From Ferruginibacter sp. (GTDB lineage: Bacteria; Bacteroidota; Bacteroidia; Chitinophagales; Chitinophagaceae): DNA of 5,443 bases. Below are positions 1-5,443 of this stretch, in pieces. Numbering within the stretch: the stretch's first letter is position 1; each line of letters opens with the position of its first letter. The notes beneath the pieces were generated by a model. It had not been told where the DNA came from and ran no database searches. It saw only the letters and a program-made list of their open reading frames with translations. Location of the stretch: positions 1 through 5,443 of the forward strand of contig JANYFI010000335.1 of the NCBI GenBank assembly GCA_025362765.1. The letters are read 5' to 3'. Position numbers and translations under genes: made by a program.

Positions 1-1433
1 GGTCACGCATGCTGGGTGGTAAAACCAACCACTGGGGAAGAATTTCTTTAAGAATGGGGCCTGTCGATTTTCAACCAACGGATGGGCTTACTGAACGTTG
101 GCCCATTACCTACGATGAAGTAAAACCTTACTATGATAAGGTAGACAGGATGATTGGTGTATATGGCACCAACGAAGGCTTGGAAAATGATCCGGATGGT
201 GTTTTTCTTCCGCCGCCGAAACCAAGGCTGAATGAAATATTTATTAAAAATGGGGCAGCCAAAGCAGGTGTAAAAGTAATCGCCGGAAGAGGGTCGGTAT
301 TAACGGAAGCCTTACCTGGCAATAAAGATCGTGGCGCTTGTTTTTATTGTGGCCAATGCAGCAGAAGCTGCAAAGTATATGGCGACTTTTCTTCCTCTTC
401 CTGCCTGGTAATTCCTGCTATTAAAACGGGTAACTTAAAAGTAATTACCAACGCTATGGTAAGGGAAGTATTGACTGGTAAAGATGGCCAGGCAACCGGT
501 ATATCTTATGTTGACAAAACTGACGGACAGGAATATCAGCTGAACGGCAAGACGATTATCCTCGGGGCAAGTGCCTGCGAATCGGCACGTATATTATTAA
601 ACTCTGTATCTGCACAGCATCCAGGCGGCCTTGCCAATAACAGTGGTGTGGTGGGCAAGTACCTGCATGATTCAACTGGCGCAAGTTTAGGCGGGTTTCT
701 GCCGCAGCTTATGGATAGAAAACGCTATAACGAAGATGGTGTAGGTAGTGTACACATTTATTCTCCCTGGTGGCTGGATAATAAAAATCTTGACTTCCCT
801 CGTGGGTATCATATTGAATATGGCGGCGGTATGCATATGCCATCGTATGGCTTTGGCGGCGGTACAACAAAATTAAACGGAATGGTGCCGGGCAGAGACG
901 GTAAAACAAAACCTGCAGGCGGTTTTGGGGCTGCATTAAAAGATGATCAACGACGCTTTTTCGGCACGCAGGTAGGCATGGCAGGACGTGGTACTGCTAT
1001 CGCCCGAAAGGAAAATTATTGCGAAATTGATCCCAACGTCGTGGATAAATTTGGCATTCCTGTATTGCGGTTTAATTATACCTGGAGCAATGAAGAAATC
1101 AACCAGGCTAAACACATGATTGAAACCTTTCAGTCAATTATGCATGGCATGGGTGCGGTTATTACTTCTAAGATTCAGGGGCCTGAAACCAACTATGGGC
1201 TGGAAGCGCCTGGAAGAATCATTCATGAAGTAGGCACTATCCGCATGGGCGACGATCCCAAAACGTCTGCCTTAAACAAATGGTGCCAGGCACACGATTG
1301 CAAAAATTTGTTTGTGGTAGATGCAGCGCCATTTGTACAACAGGGCGATAAAAATGCCACTTGGACAATCCTTGCATTATCCATGCGTACCGCAGAATAT
1401 ATTCTTGATCAAAGAAAGAAACAAAATATTTAA
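1..1433 (+). CDS. GMC-family FAD-dependent sugar dehydrogenase, catalytic subunit (5' truncated)
   Basis: This is the flavoprotein subunit of a periplasmic sugar/polyol dehydrogenase that oxidises a hydroxyl to a ketone or lactone and passes electrons to a respiratory acceptor. The reading frame is open back to base 3, and the first Met (base 9) lies inside the conserved LGGKTNHWGR motif, so the N-terminal FAD-binding Rossmann segment and any signal are outside the window. Counting from that Met: a cysteine cluster C111-x2-C114-x2-C117-x3-C121, then the C-terminal GMC domain with HEVGTIRMG (H406) and KNATWTILALS (N449), which align with the catalytic His and His/Asn pair of the GMC family. 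The Cys spacing resembles that reported for the Fe-S cluster of Burkholderia FAD-glucose dehydrogenase. Three bases separate it from the subunit 3 gene, so the two are surely cotranscribed. No cytochrome c subunit is visible. The family is firm; the substrate (glucoside, gluconate or other sugar) is not determined. Confidence 0.93.
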   Translation, partial: SRMLGGKTNHWGRISLRMGPVDFQPTDGLTERWPITYDEVKPYYDKVDRMIGVYGTNEGLENDPDGVFLPPPKPRLNEIFIKNGAAKAGVKVIAGRGSVLTEALPGNKDRGACFYCGQCSRSCKVYGDFSSSSCLVIPAIKTGNLKVITNAMVREVLTGKDGQATGISYVDKTDGQEYQLNGKTIILGASACESARILLNSVSAQHPGGLANNSGVVGKYLHDSTGASLGGFLPQLMDRKRYNEDGVGSVHIYSPWWLDNKNLDFPRGYHIEYGGGMHMPSYGFGGGTTKLNGMVPGRDGKTKPAGGFGAALKDDQRRFFGTQVGMAGRGTAIARKENYCEIDPNVVDKFGIPVLRFNYTWSNEEINQAKHMIETFQSIMHGMGAVITSKIQGPETNYGLEAPGRIIHEVGTIRMGDDPKTSALNKWCQAHDCKNLFVVDAAPFVQQGDKNATWTILALSMRTAEYILDQRKKQNI

Positions 1434-1436
1434 GCC

Positions 1437-2069
1437 ATGAACAGAAGACAATCATTAAAAGCCATCAGCATAACTACGCTCACTGCCGGACTGTTGATGG
1501 AATCATGCAAAACAGACGCACCAAAAGCTGCTAATACCGTCGATCATTCCAACTTGGGTGATGTAGCGGGTTTGCAGGATTTTGAAATAGAAAGATTAAA
1601 CAAATTGTACGAACAACCAGCTTTTTTCAACGAACATGAAAGAAGCACGCTGGTGGTACTGGCTGATTTGATAATACCAAAAGACGCAGTATCAGGCAAC
1701 GCCTCCGATGCCAAAGTGGTAGATTTTATTGAGTTTATTGTAAAAGACATTCCCGATCACCAGGTGCCGATGAGGGGTGGTTTAAAATGGCTGGATATGC
1801 AATGTCTTAACCGGTACAACCAGTCCTTTATCGGTTGTACTGTCGCACAACAAACGGAGCTGCTGGAACAAATAGCCTATCCCGGTAAAACAAAATCCGA
1901 GCTCCACCAGGGCGAAGTGTTTTTCAACCGCATGCGTGACCTTACTTCCTCCGGTTTTTATACCAGCGAAATCGGTATAAAAGACCTGGGCTATAAAGGC
2001 AACGCTCCCGGAAAATGGGAAGGTGTTCCTAAAGATGTATTGCAGCAATACAACTTAAAGGACGAGTAA
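1437..2069 (+). CDS. Gluconate 2-dehydrogenase subunit 3 family protein (Tat-exported small subunit)
   Basis: This 210-residue protein is the small (gamma) partner of the upstream GMC dehydrogenase. In characterised FAD-sugar dehydrogenases this subunit carries the Tat signal, so the cofactor-loaded catalytic subunit is exported with it and matures properly. The N-terminus has twin Arg R3-R4 in NRRQSLK, then a hydrophobic stretch ending at C24. The sequence before C24 (LLMES) is a poor but possible lipobox, so it may be a Tat lipoprotein. Family landmarks are LADLIIPKD (75-83), the following acidic/Ala segment leading to DFIEFIV, and the C-terminal SGFYTSEIG (172-180) followed by a GVP-containing tail. 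Length fits the family. The ATG at 1437 is chosen because it gives the complete Tat signal and sits three bases after the upstream stop. No Shine-Dalgarno is seen, as is usual in Bacteroidota. Confidence 0.9.
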   Translation: MNRRQSLKAISITTLTAGLLMESCKTDAPKAANTVDHSNLGDVAGLQDFEIERLNKLYEQPAFFNEHERSTLVVLADLIIPKDAVSGNASDAKVVDFIEFIVKDIPDHQVPMRGGLKWLDMQCLNRYNQSFIGCTVAQQTELLEQIAYPGKTKSELHQGEVFFNRMRDLTSSGFYTSEIGIKDLGYKGNAPGKWEGVPKDVLQQYNLKDE

Positions 2070-2079
2070 AATAAATTGT

Positions 2080-2091
2080 GAAAAATGTATC
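2080..2091. repeat. 12-mer GAAAAATGTATC shared by the two intergenic gaps (copy 1)
   Basis: GAAAAATGTATC begins 10 bases after the stop of the subunit 3 gene and is repeated exactly at 4387-4398 after the DUF1080 gene, on the same strand. These are the only two gaps over 100 bases in the window. Their positions relative to the flanking genes differ (start codons 120 and 74 bases downstream), and the match is A/T-rich, so chance is possible. Confidence 0.3.
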
Positions 2092-2154
2092 TGGCATAGT
2101 GCATGGGATTTTTCCAGGCGTTTGCAGAAAACAAAAAAGGATCATCCCCGGGGC

Positions 2155-2173
2155 TTTGTGCCATCGGCGCAAA
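2155..2173. other. Short hairpin in the leader of the Gfo/Idh gene
   Basis: TTTGTGCC (2155-2162), loop ATC, GGCGCAAA (2166-2173) gives an 8-bp stem with one G-T wobble and a 3-base loop, 38 bases before the ATG at 2212. No T-run follows on either strand, so it is not an ordinary intrinsic terminator. A perfect CCCCGGGG palindrome (2146-2153) lies directly before it. It could be an mRNA 5'-end structure, an operator or chance. The rest of the 142-base gap (2070-2211) shows no convincing promoter: neither TTTG in it has the TA expected upstream in the Bacteroidota -7 element. Confidence 0.35.
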
Positions 2174-2211
2174 ATATCGCTAACACTTAAATAAACACTA
2201 AAAATTACATC

Positions 2212-3651
2212 ATGAAAAAGGGTAAAAAGACGGAAAATTCAAGGCGGAGTTTTATTAAAAATGCGGGCCTGGTATCTGCAGGTTTTATGATTGTACCAAG
2301 ACATGTATTAGGCGGGAAAGGTTTTGTAGCCCCCAGCGATAAATTAAATATTGCGGCCATTGGCGCAGGCGGCAAGGGACATGACGATTTGAAGAATTTT
2401 TCTAAAAGTCCGAATGTAAACATAGTTGCGTTGTGCGATGTAGATGAACGCAGATCAGCAGAATCAAGAAAGGAATATCCCAATGCGAAATATTACAAAG
2501 ATTTCAGGGTAATGCTGGAGGCCGAAAAACATAATATTGATGCCTGTAACATTTCAACACCCGATAACATACATGCCGTTGCAACAATTGCAGCTATGCA
2601 ATTGGGCAAACATGTATACACGCAAAAGCCGCTCACCCACGACATTTTTGAGGCCCGTGCATTGGCGAATGCGGCGGCTCGTTACAAAGTAATTACACAA
2701 ATGGGCAACCAGGGCGGCTCCAGCGATGGCGTTCGCCAGGCAAAGGAAATGCACGATGCCAATTTATTAGGCGATGTGCATACTGTGTATGTGTGGACTA
2801 ACCGGCCGTTATGGCCCCAGGGTTTACCTACGCCAACAGGAAGTTTTCCTGTGCCCAAAGAAGTGGATTGGGATCTTTGGCTTGGCCCGGCAAAGCACAT
2901 TGATTACAACCCTGCTTATATGCCCTGGAACTGGCGTGGCTGGAATGCCTTTGGTACCGGCGCACTCGGCGACATGGCTTGTCACATGATGGACCCGGTG
3001 TTCCGCATTTTGCCGATTGATTTTCCTACTGAAGTTGAATGCAGTATTCCTAAAAGCTGGACGGTGGACGGTAAGGAAGCAAAATATCCTGATGGCTATC
3101 CTTCGGCTTCTGTAATCCATTTAAAATATCCAAGAAAAGATGGCAAGGGAGAAATAAAAGTATCCTGGTTCGATGGTGGCATAATGCCTCCCCTGCCAGA
3201 TGAATTGCTGCCAGGTGAAACCTTTGGCGGGGATGATGGCGGCGCCATGTTTATTGGGGATAAAAGTAAAATGATTGTAGATTGCTATGGCGAAAATCCA
3301 AGGCTGTTACCTTCTTCACTAATGAAACAAACTACTATGCCTGCGCAGACAATTGCCAGAGTGCCGGAAGGACATTACCTGCAATGGGTAAATGCCTGCA
3401 TTGCCGGTTACGGCAAAGGCAAAACCAGCTCTCCATTTGAATATGCCGGACCGTTTACAGAAAGCATCTTAATTGGTAACCTCGCTATTAGGAGCTGGAA
3501 CCTGGAAACAAAAAATGCAAAAGGCAGAAGTGAATACCCCGGCAGAAAGAAACTAATGTGGAATGCGAAGGAAATGAAAATCACTAATTTTGAAGATGCC
3601 AACCAGTTTGTAAAAAGAGATTATCGCCAGGGCTGGAGTTTAGGCATCTAA
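2212..3651 (+). CDS. Gfo/Idh/MocA family NAD(P)-dependent oxidoreductase, Tat-exported
   Basis: This 479-residue oxidoreductase is predicted to oxidise or reduce a sugar or glycoside hydroxyl with a tightly held nicotinamide cofactor, probably in the periplasm. It has a near-perfect Tat signal, SRRSFIK (10-16), with a hydrophobic segment to about residue 34. The Rossmann domain begins at about 44 with the nucleotide loop G51-A-G53-G-K-G56. The usual EKP motif is QKP here (Q138-K139-P140), a variant I associate with the exported Bacteroidota/Planctomycetes subfamily. The C-terminal domain has the PWNWRGW segment and the D254-x3-H258 pair (DMACHMMD), which matches the conserved Asp/His acid-base site of the family. 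Length is normal for the exported group. Two stop codons (TAA TAA) end it, and the DUF1080 gene starts 26 bases on, indicating one transcript. The nearest functional parallel is periplasmic glucose-fructose oxidoreductase or the 3-keto-glycoside-forming dehydrogenases; the substrate is unknown. Confidence 0.93.
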   Translation: MKKGKKTENSRRSFIKNAGLVSAGFMIVPRHVLGGKGFVAPSDKLNIAAIGAGGKGHDDLKNFSKSPNVNIVALCDVDERRSAESRKEYPNAKYYKDFRVMLEAEKHNIDACNISTPDNIHAVATIAAMQLGKHVYTQKPLTHDIFEARALANAAARYKVITQMGNQGGSSDGVRQAKEMHDANLLGDVHTVYVWTNRPLWPQGLPTPTGSFPVPKEVDWDLWLGPAKHIDYNPAYMPWNWRGWNAFGTGALGDMACHMMDPVFRILPIDFPTEVECSIPKSWTVDGKEAKYPDGYPSASVIHLKYPRKDGKGEIKVSWFDGGIMPPLPDELLPGETFGGDDGGAMFIGDKSKMIVDCYGENPRLLPSSLMKQTTMPAQTIARVPEGHYLQWVNACIAGYGKGKTSSPFEYAGPFTESILIGNLAIRSWNLETKNAKGRSEYPGRKKLMWNAKEMKITNFEDANQFVKRDYRQGWSLGI

Positions 3652-3677
3652 TAAAATACTTACTTAAAAATAAACGC

Positions 3678-4319
3678 ATGAAAAAAATCATCTTGTTTTT
3701 TACGGTCGCTGCTTTATTAACAGCCTGTTCCAATTCGCATAAACTAAATGGCACAGATGGCTGGATAAGCCTTTTCGATGGCAAGTCAATGGATGGCTGG
3801 AAATTCAGCGAACAACCAGGCACATTTTCAGTTGAAGACGGCTGTATAAAAGTAGCGGGGGTTCGGTCGCATTTATATTATGAAGGTGCGGTATTGAACC
3901 ATAATTTTACAAATTTTGAATTTAAGGCAAGGGTGATGACAAAGCCAGGCTCCAACTCCGGTATCTATTTTCACACGGCGTACCAGCAGGAAGGTTTTCC
4001 TGATAAAGGGTTTGAAGTACAGGTAAACAATTCTCACAGTGATTGGAAAAGAACAGCAGGTTTGTACGATATTAAAGACGTAAAGGAAACATATGTAAAA
4101 GACGATGAGTGGTTTACGGAATATATAAAAGTAGAAGGCAAACATGTAATCACGAAAATTAATGATATAGTAGTGTGCGACTGGACACAGCCTGATGGAT
4201 TTGTTCCGCCCAAAGGTCATCCGGAAAGAATTATTTCTAATGGAACTTTTGCGTTGCAGGGTCATGATCCAAAAAGCATTGTGTTTTTTAAAGACATTAT
4301 GGTAAAACCATTGCCGTAA
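3678..4319 (+). CDS. DUF1080 (3-keto-disaccharide hydrolase domain) lipoprotein
   Basis: This 213-residue lipoprotein belongs to the DUF1080 family (PF06439), a concanavalin-like jelly-roll fold. Characterised members cleave 3-keto-glycosides, whose C3 ketone makes the glycosidic bond labile. The signal peptide is short (KK followed by ILFFTVAALL) with a good lipobox LTAC, so C17 should be lipidated and the protein anchored to a membrane facing the periplasm or outside. Family landmarks are WISLFDGKSMDGWK (29-42), FEFKARV, NSGIYFHT (from N93) and GFEVQV (E113-V116), followed by the NG-F-LQGH segment near the C-terminus. It is a single domain of typical length with no carbohydrate-binding module. 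It follows the Gfo/Idh gene by 26 bases with an A-rich leader and no Shine-Dalgarno. The pairing of Gfo/Idh with DUF1080 is what suggests a keto-glycoside substrate; actual hydrolase or lyase activity is inferred. Confidence 0.92.
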   Translation: MKKIILFFTVAALLTACSNSHKLNGTDGWISLFDGKSMDGWKFSEQPGTFSVEDGCIKVAGVRSHLYYEGAVLNHNFTNFEFKARVMTKPGSNSGIYFHTAYQQEGFPDKGFEVQVNNSHSDWKRTAGLYDIKDVKETYVKDDEWFTEYIKVEGKHVITKINDIVVCDWTQPDGFVPPKGHPERIISNGTFALQGHDPKSIVFFKDIMVKPLP

Positions 4320-4382
4320 AATAGCCCCAACAAATAGCACGCTGTTAACACCTTAAACAGATGGTAGTCCAACTGTCTGTCA

Positions 4383-4405
4383 CCAGGAAAAATGTATCCA
4401 GGAAA
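4383..4405. repeat. Direct repeat CCAGGAAA x2 in the intergenic gap
   Basis: CCAGGAAA occurs at 4383-4390 and again at 4398-4405, a 15-base period, within the gap before the hexulose-phosphate synthase-like gene and upstream of the terminator-like hairpin. The segment joining them contains the 12-mer GAAAAATGTATC (4387-4398), which is also found at 2080-2091 in the other gap. It may be a regulator site or 3'-UTR sequence; there is no direct evidence of function. Confidence 0.3.
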
Positions 4406-4423
4406 TTAAATATGTAACACTGT

Positions 4424-4448
4424 AAAAAAATGCTGCAAGCATTTTTTT
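4424..4448. terminator. Probable bidirectional intrinsic terminator after the DUF1080 gene
   Basis: A7-TGC (4424-4433), loop TGCAA (4434-4438), GCA-T7 (4439-4448) forms a perfect 10-bp inverted repeat. The T-run is downstream on the + strand, and the A-run gives a T-run on the - strand. The stem has only two G-C pairs, so it is weak by classical standards. Its place, 105 bases after the DUF1080 stop and 25 bases before the next ATG, supports a boundary between two transcription units. Confidence 0.55.
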
Positions 4449-4472
4449 GCTTTATAAAATTGAAGTAAAACA

Positions 4473-5165
4473 ATGAAACCAATTGTTCAAATATCTTTAG
4501 ATCTCACCAACATTGATGAAGCGCTGGAAACCGCAGCCATGGCCATGCGGGCGGGGGTGGACTGGCTGGAAGCGGGCACACCGCTGATTTTAGCGGAAGG
4601 CTTGCATGGCGTAAGAAAACTACGGGAAGCGTTTCCCGGAATACCGATTGTAGCCGATTTAAAAACAATGGATGGCGGCTACCTGGAAGCCGAAATGATG
4701 GCGAAGGCCGGCGCTACCCATGTGGTGGTAATGGCAAGGGCTCATGAAGAAACGATCAAATGCGTCGTCAATGCGGGACGTGATTTTGGTATCCAGGTAA
4801 TGGGCGATAACCTTGGTTGCGAAGACATGGTTGCAGCAGCCAAATGGCTGGAAGATCTCGGATGTGATTACGTGATTCATCATATTGGTTACGATGAGCG
4901 GCGTGGTATTGCTGCAAGGGGTTTACGAATGCCCAGCCCTTTGGACCAGCTTCGCGAAGTAGTGAATGCGGTAAAAATTCCGGTGCAGGCCGTCGGTGGC
5001 CTTAGCCTGGAGCAAGCCATTCAGTGCCCTGAATATGGCGCTCCGTTGGTAGTATTGGGCGCTCCGTTAACCATTGACGGAGATAGTTTCAAAACGGCAG
5101 GGGGTGACCTGGAAAGTTCATTGCGCCTCATCTGCGAAAAAATCCATTCTTATAACATCAATTAA
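4473..5165 (+). CDS. OMP-decarboxylase-superfamily sugar-phosphate aldolase/decarboxylase (HPS/KGPDC-like)
   Basis: This 230-residue TIM-barrel protein resembles 3-hexulose-6-phosphate synthase (HPS: ribulose-5-phosphate plus formaldehyde, reversible) and 3-keto-L-gulonate-6-phosphate decarboxylase (KGPDC, UlaD). It has no signal peptide, so it is cytosolic. The Mg-enediolate site is visible: D10, E33 in EAGTPL, and the signature D62-x-K64-x2-D67 in ADLKTMDGG. D112 (GDNLG) and H137 in HHIGYD follow, then G175-G176 of the phosphate-loop region. D112, and Y140 where KGPDC has Arg139, look HPS-like. V174 stands where KGPDC has Thr and HPS has Ala, and the loop at about 142-155 is longer and Arg-rich compared with typical members. 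The C-terminal GAPLT (196-200) has no Arg like the one that binds phosphate in KGPDC. The superfamily is firm, but the exact reaction is open. An MDR dehydrogenase gene follows 11 bases on, likely in the same operon. Confidence 0.85.
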   Translation: MKPIVQISLDLTNIDEALETAAMAMRAGVDWLEAGTPLILAEGLHGVRKLREAFPGIPIVADLKTMDGGYLEAEMMAKAGATHVVVMARAHEETIKCVVNAGRDFGIQVMGDNLGCEDMVAAAKWLEDLGCDYVIHHIGYDERRGIAARGLRMPSPLDQLREVVNAVKIPVQAVGGLSLEQAIQCPEYGAPLVVLGAPLTIDGDSFKTAGGDLESSLRLICEKIHSYNIN

Positions 5166-5176
5166 ATCATTAGCAA

Positions 5177-5443
5177 ATGAAATCAGCCGCTGTAGTAAAT
5201 TTTGCGCCTGAAAAAGGTTCAGTAGAAATACGTGAAATAGAACAACCCACCATTGGTGAGGAAGATGTGTTGCTGGAAGTAGCCAACGTGGGGGTTTGCG
5301 GAAGCGACCTGCATCAATGGACAGCCGATCATAGCTGGCCGGTCAACTATCCTGTTGTATTGGGTCATGAATTTGGCGGCCATATTCTTGCCCTCGGCAG
5401 CAAGGTAAAAGGCTGGAAAGAAGGTGACCGCGTTGTAAGTGAA
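5177..5443 (+). CDS. Zinc-dependent medium-chain alcohol/polyol dehydrogenase (3' truncated)
   Basis: The ATG at 5177 opens a frame that runs 89 codons to the window edge without a stop. It encodes the N-terminal catalytic (GroES-like) domain of an MDR dehydrogenase that interconverts an alcohol or polyol and a ketone or aldehyde using NAD(P). Catalytic-zinc ligands are visible: C41 in VGVCGSDLH, and H64-E65 in the signature GHEFGG, followed by GDRVV (83-87). The structural-zinc cysteines and the Rossmann domain lie beyond the window. The N-terminal pattern is closest to the sorbitol/threonine/butanediol dehydrogenase group rather than ethanol dehydrogenases, but the substrate cannot be named. 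It starts 11 bases after the hexulose-phosphate synthase-like gene, so the two probably share a transcript and act on related metabolites in the cytosol. Confidence 0.88.
   Translation, partial: MKSAAVVNFAPEKGSVEIREIEQPTIGEEDVLLEVANVGVCGSDLHQWTADHSWPVNYPVVLGHEFGGHILALGSKVKGWKEGDRVVSE

Noticed and set aside
2080..2114. GAAAAAT / ATTTTTC inverted repeat as a terminator after the subunit 3 gene
   Set aside because: The stem is 7 bp and almost all A-T with a 21-base loop and no following T-run, which is too weak to call. Read-through into the Gfo/Idh gene remains possible.
2774..2989. 71-codon + strand frame inside the Gfo/Idh gene
   Set aside because: It is an alternative frame within a conserved coding region, with no family features.
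3873..4340. 155-codon open frame on the - strand across the DUF1080 gene
   Set aside because: It lies antisense to a well-supported lipoprotein gene, its translation is rich in aromatic and basic residues with no recognisable domain, and it has no separate upstream signals. It is a shadow frame.
4361..4380. Imperfect hairpin AGATGGT / ACTGTCT in the second gap
   Set aside because: Two of seven pairs are G-T wobbles and no U-tract follows; this is within chance expectation for a gap of this size.
4455..4462. TAAAATTG as a Bacteroidota -7 promoter element for the HPS-like gene
   Set aside because: It misses one fixed base of TAnnTTTG, has no properly spaced TTG at -33, and lies so close to the ATG (4473) that the transcript would be almost leaderless.

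Overview
The window looks like a chromosomal segment of a Bacteroidota bacterium, probably near the Chitinophagaceae/Sphingobacteriia. That inference rests on protein character, moderate GC, A-rich leaders without Shine-Dalgarno sequences, Tat-exported Gfo/Idh/MocA enzymes and a lipoprotein of the DUF1080 family. No 16S or other marker gene is present. All genes are on the + strand; five are complete or nearly so, and the first and last are cut by the window edges.

Layout: (1) 1-1433 is the 3' part of a GMC-family FAD dehydrogenase with a cysteine cluster typical of FAD/Fe-S sugar dehydrogenases. (2) 1437-2069, three bases later, encodes its Tat-exported gluconate 2-dehydrogenase subunit 3-like partner. 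(3) After a 142-base gap with a small hairpin comes 2212-3651, a Tat-exported Gfo/Idh/MocA oxidoreductase. (4) 3678-4319 encodes a DUF1080 (3-keto-disaccharide hydrolase domain) lipoprotein. (5) A 153-base gap holds short repeats and an A/T-flanked hairpin, a likely terminator. (6) 4473-5165 encodes a cytosolic OMP-decarboxylase-superfamily enzyme like 3-hexulose-6-phosphate synthase / 3-keto-L-gulonate-6-phosphate decarboxylase. (7) 5177-5443 is the start of a zinc-dependent medium-chain alcohol/polyol dehydrogenase.

Working model (inference): the first four genes form a periplasmic 3-keto-glycoside module. The FAD dehydrogenase and/or the Gfo/Idh enzyme oxidise a sugar hydroxyl, probably at C3, and the DUF1080 lipoprotein cleaves the activated keto-glycoside. 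The last two genes form a second, cytosolic unit for a keto-sugar or polyol, in which a Zn dehydrogenase works with an aldolase/decarboxylase that handles 3-keto sugar (acid) phosphates. The shared theme is 3-keto sugar chemistry in two compartments. The substrate cannot be read from the sequence. No mobile element, CRISPR array, tRNA or rRNA was seen.
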